Below, one piece after another: positions 17,217 through 24,473 of a DNA stretch of 64,000 bases (within the stretch, counting starts at the first letter, position 1; each line of letters begins with the position of its first letter). Source of the DNA: an uncultured Pelagibacteraceae bacterium (GTDB taxonomy: Bacteria > Pseudomonadota > Alphaproteobacteria > Pelagibacterales > Pelagibacteraceae); assembly GCA_902578255.1 (NCBI GenBank), contig CACHCH010000001.1, positions 1-64,000 on the forward strand, read 5' to 3'. A program made the translations under genes and the position numbers. Below the pieces are notes generated by a model. That model searched no databases. It saw nothing but the letters and a program-made list of their open reading frames with translations, and had not been told where the DNA came from.

Positions 17217-18365
17217 TTAATTTGTTGGAAGATAAATTTTAATTTCAGTACCATCATTAATTTTACTTAGAATCTCATAATCTCCCCTATGTTGAGCAAT
17301 TATGTGTTTCATTATAGCTAAACCTAATCCTGTACCACCAACTTTTTTACTTTTTTCTGTGTCAACCCTAAAAAATCTTTCTGTTATTCTTGGAATTAAA
17401 TCTTGAGGAATACCTATGCCTTCGTCTTTAATACAAATTAACATATTTTTACCAATTAATTTACCCTCACTATTTTGACTTTTGACATAAATATTTTTTT
17501 CATCATTAGAGTATTTAATTGCATTATCAATTAAATTTGAAAATACAGTTAACAATTTATCATTATCACCAAAAACTAAAGTTGGTTCAATAAGCTCAAT
17601 ATGTAAATTAATTTTCTTTTTTTTAAGAATTAATTCAAAGTTACTTTTAATATTTGTAAAAATATCATTTAAGTTCACAATTTTGTTTGGCTTAATATGT
17701 TCTTCTAATTCTATTCTACTTAAAATCAATAAATCATTAATAAGGTTTTCCATTCTAAAAACCTGATCAGACATAATCTTCATAAACTTTTTTTGTGCAA
17801 CTTTATCATCTGAAGCTGGTCCAAGAATAGTTTCTAAAGAACCTTTAATTGAAACCAAAGGAGTTCTTAGCTCGTGACTAACATTAGCAACAAAGTCAGT
17901 TTTTAATTTTTGTGCTTTAGTTATTTCTGTAAAATCTTTAAGAAATAAAACAACAGAATCTGTCTCTGGAAATAAATGAGTAGGACCAGGAATAATATAA
18001 ATTTTATACAATTGATATGATGGTAAATTAATTTCAACATTCACATATTTTGTTACCTGATCTTTAATAGCTTCATCAATTGTTTCTAATAATTTTGTAT
18101 CTCTTATTACACTTGATATATTTTTATCAATTAAATTTTCGCCAAACCGTTGTTTTGCACTTTTGTTTAAATATTTAATTAAATTATATTTATCTAAAGC
18201 AAAAAATTGATCTTCCAATTCCTCAATTATTACACGTTTACCTAAATCGTCTTTGTTTGTTTTATTGATAGTGGGAGCAGTATTTATTGGTTTAATATTT
18301 TTTTTAATTAAGAGGTAAAATAGTACGATTATTATAATTAACAGAAAATAAATAATAAAATCCAT
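17217..18365 (-). CDS. phoR: Phosphate regulon sensor histidine kinase PhoR
   Basis: 382 residues. One N-terminal membrane helix (FIIYFLLIIIIVLFYLLI), a PAS-like domain (about 45-150), the HisKA dimerisation domain with the phospho-His in FVANVSHELRTPLVSI, and a HATPase_c domain with N box (NLIDNAIKYS), G1 box (IKDEGIGIP) and G2 box (GGTGLGLAIMK). It has no periplasmic sensor domain, as is normal for PhoR, which reads PstSCAB activity through PhoU. It is the most upstream gene of the minus-strand pho-pst set, divergent from olsB. Confidence 0.93.
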   Translation of the reverse strand: MDFIIYFLLIIIIVLFYLLIKKNIKPINTAPTINKTNKDDLGKRVIIEELEDQFFALDKYNLIKYLNKSAKQRFGENLIDKNISSVIRDTKLLETIDEAIKDQVTKYVNVEINLPSYQLYKIYIIPGPTHLFPETDSVVLFLKDFTEITKAQKLKTDFVANVSHELRTPLVSIKGSLETILGPASDDKVAQKKFMKIMSDQVFRMENLINDLLILSRIELEEHIKPNKIVNLNDIFTNIKSNFELILKKKKINLHIELIEPTLVFGDNDKLLTVFSNLIDNAIKYSNDEKNIYVKSQNSEGKLIGKNMLICIKDEGIGIPQDLIPRITERFFRVDTEKSKKVGGTGLGLAIMKHIIAQHRGDYEILSKINDGTEIKIYLPTN

Positions 18366-18374
18366 ACTATTTTA

Positions 18375-18410
18375 ATGTAACAAATTTGAAATAATTTTTT
18401 AACTTTAAAT
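18375..18410 (+). promoter_or_regulatory. Pho-box-like repeat and -10 upstream of olsB
   Basis: Plus-strand half-sites ATGTAAC (18375-18381), TTGAAAT (18386-18392) and TTTTAAC (18397-18403) lie 11 bases apart. TTAAAT at 18405-18410 may be a -10 about 8 bases after the second 11-base unit. It is oriented toward olsB, whose start is at 18437, and abuts the divergent phoR start. Confidence 0.5.
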
Positions 18411-18436
18411 ACATGTGAATCTTTTATCAAAGTTTC

Positions 18437-19264
18437 ATGACAATAAACAATATATTAAGAAAAAATAATATTACTAAAAAATTTAATATTAATACTCATG
18501 ATTTTTTTAAACCTGTTTTTGATGTTAAGCTAGCTGAAAGCAGAAGTGAGATCAAACTTGCTCAAAAACTCAGATACAAAGTTTTTTTTTCAGAAAGGAT
18601 ACACAGTCCTATATTAAATATTGGAAATTTTAGGAGGGATTCTGATAAATTTGATAATTATGCAGACCATATAATTGTTAAATTTAGAAAAAATAAATTT
18701 TCAAAAACTAGAGTAATTGGCACCTATCGTTTACTTAAACAATCTGTAGCAGAAAAAAAATCAGGTTTTTATAGTTGCGATGAATTTAATCTAGACAATC
18801 TATTGAATTCAAAAATTTATAACAACATGCTTGAATTAAGTCGGTCATGTATATCTCAAAAATTTAGAAATAAAAATGTACTAAAATTAATGTGGAATGA
18901 AATATATCGTTATATTAATAAAAATAATATAGATGCTTTATTTGGCACAGCTAGTTTTTTAGACACTAATATTAATAAGATTGAGGATCAGTTAATTTAT
19001 CTAAATAATAACCACAAAATGTCAGATAATATTAAAGTTAATGCATTAGCAAATTATAAAGTCAAAGTTGATTATGAAAAACCAATTGACATAAATCTTA
19101 AATTGGTTTCAAAGCTGCCAACCTTAATTAAAGCTTACTTAAAATTTAATGCATCAATTGGGGAAGGCGCAGTAGTAGACAACAGGTTTAAAACAACCGA
19201 TGTTTTTATTTTTTTACCTATTGAAGAAATAAACAAAGATTATGTTAATAAAATTATAGATTGA
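18437..19264 (+). CDS. olsB: Ornithine N-acyltransferase OlsB
   Basis: 275 residues, GNAT-fold acyltransferase of the OlsB/hemolysin-like family. It makes lyso-ornithine lipid from ornithine and a 3-hydroxyacyl-ACP, the first step of ornithine lipid synthesis. Family motifs: KLAQKLRYKVFF, VIGTYRLL, GFYSCDEFNL, LELSRSCI, LFGTASFLDTN. The next gene is an O-acyltransferase overlapping by one base (TGATG), forming olsB-olsA. A Pho-box-like repeat precedes it. Ornithine lipids contain no phosphorus and replace phospholipids in Pi-starved Pelagibacter HTCC7211. Confidence 0.92.
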   Translation: MTINNILRKNNITKKFNINTHDFFKPVFDVKLAESRSEIKLAQKLRYKVFFSERIHSPILNIGNFRRDSDKFDNYADHIIVKFRKNKFSKTRVIGTYRLLKQSVAEKKSGFYSCDEFNLDNLLNSKIYNNMLELSRSCISQKFRNKNVLKLMWNEIYRYINKNNIDALFGTASFLDTNINKIEDQLIYLNNNHKMSDNIKVNALANYKVKVDYEKPIDINLKLVSKLPTLIKAYLKFNASIGEGAVVDNRFKTTDVFIFLPIEEINKDYVNKIID

Positions 19265-20001
19265 TGGAAAAAATTTTTAATAAAATATCTAAAGTTGATG
19301 AAATAAAATCTTTGTATAAAATTAATTATGAAGATTTAAAAGAGTCATCAAATTTTTGGAAAAAAACATTAGATATTTTAAATATCGATTACTACGCAGA
19401 AAATATAACCAATATTCCAAAAACAGGTTCGGCTATAGTTGTTGCTAATCATCCTTTTGGATTATTAGATGGATTAATAATTTGTTCTATAATTTGTGAT
19501 ATCAGAAAAGATTATAAAATTTTAATTAATGAAGAAGTGTCACAAATTGATCAAATAAGAGAATATTTGTTACCAATAAAATTTTCTAGTGTTACAGCAG
19601 ATATTAAAAAAAACATAATTACTAAAAAAAAAGCAATTGAACATTTAAATTCAAATGGAATTTTAATTACTTTTCCCTCGGGAGAAGTTGCTACTTCTTC
19701 ATTAATTTTTAATGAAGCTAATGAAAGAGAATGGAAGCCTTTAATAGGCTCTATAATTAATAAAACAAAAGCAGATATTGTTCCTGTTCGTTTTTTTGGG
19801 AAGAATAGTTTATTTTTTCACACAATAGGCTTTATAAACAATAGATTAAGAAGAGTTTTATTCATTAGAGAGCTTTTTAATAAAAAAAATAAAAAATTTA
19901 ACCTAAGTATTGGAAAAAGAATTACTTTGCTTCAAAAAGAAAAACTAAGTAACAGGCAAATAGTTGAGAAACTTAGATCAATTGTATTAAATATTAATTA
20001 G
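19264..20001 (+). CDS. olsA: Lyso-ornithine lipid O-acyltransferase (OlsA function, OlsF-like motif)
   Basis: 245 residues from the ATG at 19264; a TTG one codon earlier is less likely. PlsC-like acyltransferase with catalytic motif NHPFGLLDG (His-X5-Asp) and a second motif LITFPSGEVA. It would add the second acyl chain to lyso-ornithine lipid at the inner membrane. The HX5D spacing is that of hemolysin-type acyltransferases such as the N-terminal half of the bifunctional OlsF, not the HX4D of classical PlsC. Translationally coupled to olsB. Convergent with agt, ending 8 bases inside its 3' end. Confidence 0.88.
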   Translation: MEKIFNKISKVDEIKSLYKINYEDLKESSNFWKKTLDILNIDYYAENITNIPKTGSAIVVANHPFGLLDGLIICSIICDIRKDYKILINEEVSQIDQIREYLLPIKFSSVTADIKKNIITKKKAIEHLNSNGILITFPSGEVATSSLIFNEANEREWKPLIGSIINKTKADIVPVRFFGKNSLFFHTIGFINNRLRRVLFIRELFNKKNKKFNLSIGKRITLLQKEKLSNRQIVEKLRSIVLNIN

Positions 20002-20998
20002 GTGATATATTATTATAAAATATCCTTGCTGTTTCTTCCCAACTATATTTTTTAGCAAATTCTAGACAATCTTCTCGATTTACTTTTAGTGCCTTAAGTG
20101 CAGAGGTTTTAAGGTCCTGATCTAATGCATCTATTTTTGACCCACCTAATATATCCTTAGGACCAGGAACTGGATATGCAGCCACAGGTGTTCCACAATT
20201 TAAAGACTCCAAAACCACAATACCAAAAGTATCGGTTTTGCTAGGGAATACAAAAACGTCTGATGATGCAAAATGGGATGCCAATTCTCCATTGGTTTTT
20301 TCACCTAAAAAAATGTCATTTGGAAATTTTTTTTTCAAATTGTTTAGGTCTGGACCTTTTCCAATAATAACCTTAGTACCTTCAAGATCTAAATCTAAAA
20401 ATGCTTTTATATTTTTTTCAACTGCAACCCTACCAACATATATCCATATTGGTCTTTTATAAGGTAAGTCTCTCTTAATAGGGTTTTTAAACGCGCCATG
20501 ATTACCACCCCTAGTCCATGTAACCATTTTATTATTATCAACACCTAATGCAATTAACTCTTCACGCATGGATTCTGTTGTCACTAAAATTCTTTCAGCT
20601 TTATTATGAAAATTACATAAAAATTTTTCTGACCATTTAGCTGGAATGATAGGCATATAAAGTTTCATATATTTATCAAATCTTGTATGAAAACTTGTTG
20701 TAAACTTTAAACCTTTTTTAATACAATGTCTTCTTGCCATAAAACCAAGAGGCCCTTCTGTTGCAATGTGTATTGCATCTGGTTTAATTGAATTAATTAA
20801 ATTACTTACACGAGGCCAAACATTTAATGACAATCTAATTTCATTATATTTGGGCATCGGTACAGTAAAAAATTGTTGAGGAGTAATATATTCAATTGTG
20901 TGACCTTGAGATTTTAATATTTCTCCAGTTTCATGCAAAGTTCTAACTACACCATTCACTTGTGGATAATATGCATCTGTTACGATTAGAATTTTCAC
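19994..20998 (-). CDS. agt: Diacylglycerol glycosyltransferase Agt (GT4)
   Basis: 334 residues, GT-B fold, GT4 family. The opening TDAYYPQVNGVVRTLHE is the nucleotide-sugar glycosyltransferase start, with a mid-protein IWIYVGRVAVEKN and the donor-binding SKTDTFGIVVLESLNCG (EX7E-like). Next to plcP this is Agt, which transfers glucose or glucuronate to diacylglycerol to make phosphorus-free glycolipids. plcP ends 3 bases upstream of its start, so the two form a tight operon. Homologous lipid-renovation clusters were reported as Pi-starvation induced in HTCC7211. Confidence 0.92.
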   Translation of the reverse strand: MKILIVTDAYYPQVNGVVRTLHETGEILKSQGHTIEYITPQQFFTVPMPKYNEIRLSLNVWPRVSNLINSIKPDAIHIATEGPLGFMARRHCIKKGLKFTTSFHTRFDKYMKLYMPIIPAKWSEKFLCNFHNKAERILVTTESMREELIALGVDNNKMVTWTRGGNHGAFKNPIKRDLPYKRPIWIYVGRVAVEKNIKAFLDLDLEGTKVIIGKGPDLNNLKKKFPNDIFLGEKTNGELASHFASSDVFVFPSKTDTFGIVVLESLNCGTPVAAYPVPGPKDILGGSKIDALDQDLKTSALKALKVNREDCLEFAKKYSWEETARIFYNNISPN

Positions 20999-21000
20999 GC

Positions 21001-21840
21001 TTATGAAGCTCGCTTTAAATCTTCTACGTTATCTTTATCTTTTTTATCTATTTCTTTTTTCTCTTTGTCCTCTGTTACGAATTCTTTCCTAACATTATCC
21101 CAATAAATAATTTCAAATGTTCCATCATATTTCTCTGCTAAAGCAGTACAGGATTCTACCCAGTCCCCACAGTTTAAATAATTAATTCCATCAAAATTTT
21201 GATCTTCAGCATGATGAATATGTCCACAAATTATACCATCATATTTTTTTCTTTTTGCATACTCTGAAACTGTTCTTTCATATTCACCTATATATTTAAC
21301 TGCATTTTTAACTTTATATTTTAAAAATTTTGCTAGAGACCAGTAACTTTTTCCTCTTAATTTTCTGAAGAAATTTATCACAATATTTAATCTAAGTAAT
21401 GCTCCATATGCAATTGATCCCAACTTAGATAACCATTTTGCATATTTCATTACACCGTCCCAAGCATCGCCATGGACTACAAGATATTTTTTTCCAAGCT
21501 GAGTTTCGTGAATAACCCTGTTAACAATATTGATATCTCCAAAATGCATTGGTATAAATTTTCTAAAAACCTCGTCGTGATTTCCAATTATATAAAATAC
21601 TTTAGTACCGTGCCTTGCTTTTCTTAAAATTTTTTGGATTACGTCATTGTGTTGTTGAGGCCAATAAAACGTTTTCTGCATAGCCCACACATCAATTATG
21701 TCTCCTACAAGATATAAATTTTCAGACCTTGAAAATTTAAAAAATTCTAACAATTTATTAGCTTGACACCCTTTAGTACCTAAATGGACATCAGATATAA
21801 ATAAGCTTTTGTAAGTTATTAAGGATTTTTTTAATTCCAT
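21001..21840 (-). CDS. plcP: Metallophosphoesterase phospholipase C PlcP
   Basis: 279 residues, calcineurin-like metallophosphoesterase related to LpxH. Metal-binding motifs in order: ISDVHLGTKG, VGDIIDVW, IGNHDEVF, VHGDAWDGV, CGHIHHAE. The family includes LpxH, but this window also encodes LpxI, which does the LpxH reaction. Together with the adjacent agt this argues for PlcP, which cleaves phospholipid head groups to give diacylglycerol for Agt. The C-terminus is a charged Lys/Glu/Asp tail (about 255-279). A weak Pho-like element is upstream. Confidence 0.92.
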   Translation of the reverse strand: MELKKSLITYKSLFISDVHLGTKGCQANKLLEFFKFSRSENLYLVGDIIDVWAMQKTFYWPQQHNDVIQKILRKARHGTKVFYIIGNHDEVFRKFIPMHFGDINIVNRVIHETQLGKKYLVVHGDAWDGVMKYAKWLSKLGSIAYGALLRLNIVINFFRKLRGKSYWSLAKFLKYKVKNAVKYIGEYERTVSEYAKRKKYDGIICGHIHHAEDQNFDGINYLNCGDWVESCTALAEKYDGTFEIIYWDNVRKEFVTEDKEKKEIDKKDKDNVEDLKRAS

Positions 21841-21901
21841 ATTTTCTTGTTTAAATTATTGATTCTATTATAACTAGAATCATTTTCTTAATACTGCATT
21901 T

Positions 21902-21923
21902 TTATGTTACAATTTTATTAAAT
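21902..21923 (-). promoter_or_regulatory. Weak Pho-like element upstream of plcP
   Basis: Minus-strand TTGTAAC (21912-21906) with a poor partner ATTTAAT 11 bases upstream (21923-21917). TATTAA (21893-21888) and TATAAT (21872-21867) are possible -10 elements toward plcP. Only one half-site is good, so this is a tentative assignment. Confidence 0.3.
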
Positions 21924-22814
21924 ATGAAATTTTGTCTAATATATAATAAGAAATCAGCAGGTGGAAGAAAGTCAAAATTTATCAAAAAAATACTTGAAGA
22001 AATATCGAATCACCACAAAGTTGATTTATTTGAAACATCGAGTGAGTCTGAAGCCTCTGAAATAATAAAAAACTTTGAGATAAACAAATACGATAGATTG
22101 TTAGTTGCAGGTGGAGATGGCTCTGTTTCTTTTGCAATTAATGAATTAATAAAAAATAATTTCAATCTCCCTAAGAATTTTGCCATTGGATATATTCCAG
22201 CTGGTACAGCTAATATTTTGCAAGCAGAATTAGGTATGACCAAAAATATAAAACATATAGCTAATACGCTTACTTCAGATAATTATGACAAAACATGTTT
22301 GGTGAAAATTAATGACAAGCATTTTATTTTAATGGCAGGCATTGGATGGGATGCCCAAATTGTAAATTCGATTGACTCTTATTTAAAGAAAATTCTAGGA
22401 AAAGTTATTTTCGGTATAAAAGGTTTCCAAAAATTTTTATCAATGAATAATAAAAAAATTAAAGTGTCGATAGATAAAGAAGATATATTTGCTGATTGGG
22501 TGCTTTGCTCAAATAGCAAATACTATGCTGGGCACCATAAAATTACCGACACACATATATTTGATAAAAAATTTACTACCTATATTTTTAAGGATCTCAA
22601 AAGATATAAATTACTTTATTATATTTATTTAATAGCTGTATATGGAAATTTGAATAAATCTAAATCTGTAATTACTGTAAATGTAGATAAAATTAAATTT
22701 GATGGTTTGGGAAATAATATACCCGTACAAATTGATGGTGATAATTTCGGTGAGCACAAAAAAATAATTATTTCGTCTTCAAAACAAGCATTTAATATTC
22801 TAAAAGCAGCTTAA
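21924..22814 (+). CDS. Diacylglycerol kinase family lipid kinase
   Basis: 296 residues with the DAGK catalytic domain: an initial IYNKKSAGGRKS, the nucleotide-binding VAGGDGSVSFAINEL, and GYIPAGTANILQAELG. The C-terminal domain has MAGIGWDAQIV and QIDGDNFGEH, typical of YegS/DgkB-like enzymes. It is divergent from plcP, only 83 bases away. It could re-phosphorylate the diacylglycerol that PlcP makes and so return it to phosphatidate when Pi is restored, or act on another lipid (sphingoid bases, phosphatidylglycerol). The link to lipid renovation is inferred from position. Confidence 0.87.
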   Translation: MKFCLIYNKKSAGGRKSKFIKKILEEISNHHKVDLFETSSESEASEIIKNFEINKYDRLLVAGGDGSVSFAINELIKNNFNLPKNFAIGYIPAGTANILQAELGMTKNIKHIANTLTSDNYDKTCLVKINDKHFILMAGIGWDAQIVNSIDSYLKKILGKVIFGIKGFQKFLSMNNKKIKVSIDKEDIFADWVLCSNSKYYAGHHKITDTHIFDKKFTTYIFKDLKRYKLLYYIYLIAVYGNLNKSKSVITVNVDKIKFDGLGNNIPVQIDGDNFGEHKKIIISSSKQAFNILKAA

Positions 22815-22883
22815 ATATTTCATTTACTTAATTTTGATAGTTTGCAATAATAAATTATTAAATTCATACAATTGGAGGTTGAG

Positions 22884-23093
22884 ATGAAAAAAAAACTTAA
22901 AAACTTTGCAAAAAAGAAACAAAAAATTAGTAAATCAATTAATAAGTTCAAAAATAAGATAAATTTAAAAGAAAAAAAGTTATCTAAAATTAATATAAAA
23001 ATTGCAAGTTTAGAAAAAAGAGCTGCTGAAAAAAGAGCAAAAAAAATAGCTAAGAAACAAGCTAGTGCAAGCTCAGCATCTGTAAATAATTAA
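22884..23093 (+). CDS. Small Lys-rich basic coiled-coil protein
   Basis: 69 residues from the ATG at 22884, which has one of the few strong ribosome-binding sites in the window (GGAGG at 22874-22878). A TTG upstream at 22872 would put that site inside the gene, so it is rejected. The sequence is very basic (runs of KKK, KKQK, KRAKKIAKK), predicted all-helical, with a short Ala/Ser tail (ASASSASVNN). This resembles histone-H1-like nucleoid or RNA-binding tails, but no domain is recognised. It follows the lipid kinase by about 70 bases and ends before a perfect hairpin. The strong initiation signal suggests high expression. Confidence 0.7.
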   Translation: MKKKLKNFAKKKQKISKSINKFKNKINLKEKKLSKINIKIASLEKRAAEKRAKKIAKKQASASSASVNN

Positions 23094-23106
23094 TAACTAA
23101 ATTCGT

Positions 23107-23140
23107 CTTTCTCTCTTCTCAATTATGAAAAGAGAGAAAG
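23107..23140 (+). terminator. Hairpin after the Lys-rich gene
   Basis: CTTTCTCTCTT (23107-23117) and AAGAGAGAAAG (23130-23140) form a perfect 11-base-pair stem with a 12-base loop, 13 bases after the stop codon. There is no clean T run, so it may act as an mRNA-stabilising stem as much as a terminator. Confidence 0.5.
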
Positions 23141-23214
23141 TTGTTAATTAACAAAATTTAAAGTGAATACGAGAAGAATAATTTATTATTTAACTATAAA
23201 TTTTGTAAGCAATC

Positions 23215-23250
23215 ATTAGATAAGTTTAATTACAAAAATATTTATCTAAT
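23215..23250 (-). terminator. Inverted repeat downstream of manC
   Basis: ATTAGATAA (23215-23223) and TTATCTAAT (23242-23250) form a 9-base-pair AT-rich stem with an 18-base loop, 17 bases after the manC stop. It has low GC and is a weak terminator candidate. The remaining 23141-23214 shows no coding capacity. Confidence 0.3.
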
Positions 23251-23267
23251 ATTACAATTCAGTTAAT

Positions 23268-24473
23268 TTAACGAACTCTTCCATAAACATCTTGATATCT
23301 AACAATATCACTTTCCTTCAAAATTGAACCGATTTGAGCTTCGACAATTTTAACAGGTTTTTTTCCTGGATTTTGAACTCTATGGATTGCTTCTAATGGA
23401 ATGAATATATGTTCACCTGCCTTTTTAATTATAATATCTTTATTAAGAGTTATTTTTGCATTTCCTTGTGTGACTAACCAATGTTCAGCTCGATGATGGT
23501 GTTTTTGTAAACTTAAAATGCCTTTTGGTTTTACGTATAACTCTTTAATTAAAAACTCTTTGCCCTCAAATAGATTGGTATACCTACCCCATGGACGGTA
23601 ATACACATTTGTTTTCTTAATATATTTATTTTTATTTTTGTCATACATCTTCAAAATTTCTTTCCAACTACCAAGATCTGACCAAGGAATATCTAGTTTG
23701 ATAGCGTTAATTTGTTTGGTTTTCTCTAGAATTGCATAATCAAATGATTTGGCGGTTGCTTTTATAAATGAAGCTTTGTTTAGATAATATGTATTAGACT
23801 TATATTTTGCTTTATTAACAGCATTTAAACAATTTCTGTAAGTTTTAGGCTGATATTTTTTAAAGTTATTAATAATGGAGTCTTTTCGAAGATAAAACAT
23901 TCCTGAATTCCAATAACCTTTATTCTTTATAATTTGTTTAGCCTTAGCTTCTTTTGGTTTTTCAATAAATCTTGTTACTTTATTAATATTACCTTTGATT
24001 TTTTTTGTTAAAAAATAACCATAATCACTCGTTGGAGATTTAGGTTTAATTCCAAAAACAAATATATTTTCTTCATTAAGATTTGATTTATTTTTATTTA
24101 TCGCCTTATTAAAAATATTCATTTTTTCAATCAAATGGTCTGCTGTAAAAAACATTAACAGTTGATTGCCTGGAATATCTTTAATTAAAGCTGTACTTAA
24201 TATCGCTGGTGCTGTGTTTCTTTTAGCTGGTTCTACAACTATTTTATATTTGCTTATTTTGTTTTTTCTTAAATGCTGTTTTACTTTGCTTAAGTATTTC
24301 TTATTGGTACTAATAATTGGAGAGTCGTAAATTGAGGCTTTTGTTCTCTCAAGTGTTTTTCCAAGCAAAGTCCAATTACCAAAATCAATAAACTGTTTTG
24401 CTTGATGATTTTTAGAATTTGGCCAAAGTCGAGTTCCAGCACCTCCACATAAAATAACTGGACGAATTTTCAT
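23268..24473 (-). CDS. manC: Mannose-1-phosphate guanylyltransferase / mannose-6-phosphate isomerase
   Basis: 401 residues, shorter than the usual 470 or so of bifunctional ManC/AlgA. The nucleotidyltransferase domain has ILCGGAGTRLWPNSK, FFTADHLIE, FIEKPKE and WSDLGSWKEI. The C-terminal cupin isomerase domain has RPWGRYTNL, LQKHHHRAEHWLV and EHIFIPLEAIHRVQNPG. It makes GDP-mannose for surface polysaccharide. Its start overlaps the last base of ilvD. Low-GC drift has filled the protein with Lys/Asn, but all catalytic motifs are present. Confidence 0.92.
   Translation of the reverse strand: MKIRPVILCGGAGTRLWPNSKNHQAKQFIDFGNWTLLGKTLERTKASIYDSPIISTNKKYLSKVKQHLRKNKISKYKIVVEPAKRNTAPAILSTALIKDIPGNQLLMFFTADHLIEKMNIFNKAINKNKSNLNEENIFVFGIKPKSPTSDYGYFLTKKIKGNINKVTRFIEKPKEAKAKQIIKNKGYWNSGMFYLRKDSIINNFKKYQPKTYRNCLNAVNKAKYKSNTYYLNKASFIKATAKSFDYAILEKTKQINAIKLDIPWSDLGSWKEILKMYDKNKNKYIKKTNVYYRPWGRYTNLFEGKEFLIKELYVKPKGILSLQKHHHRAEHWLVTQGNAKITLNKDIIIKKAGEHIFIPLEAIHRVQNPGKKPVKIVEAQIGSILKESDIVRYQDVYGRVR

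Noticed and set aside
21001-21840. Calling the metallophosphoesterase LpxH
   Set aside because: LpxI is present in the lpx cluster, and the gene is tightly linked to agt in a lipid-renovation context, so PlcP is the better call.
22872-22883. TTG start for the Lys-rich protein
   Set aside because: It would place the strong GGAGG ribosome-binding site inside the coding region. The ATG at 22884 is better.
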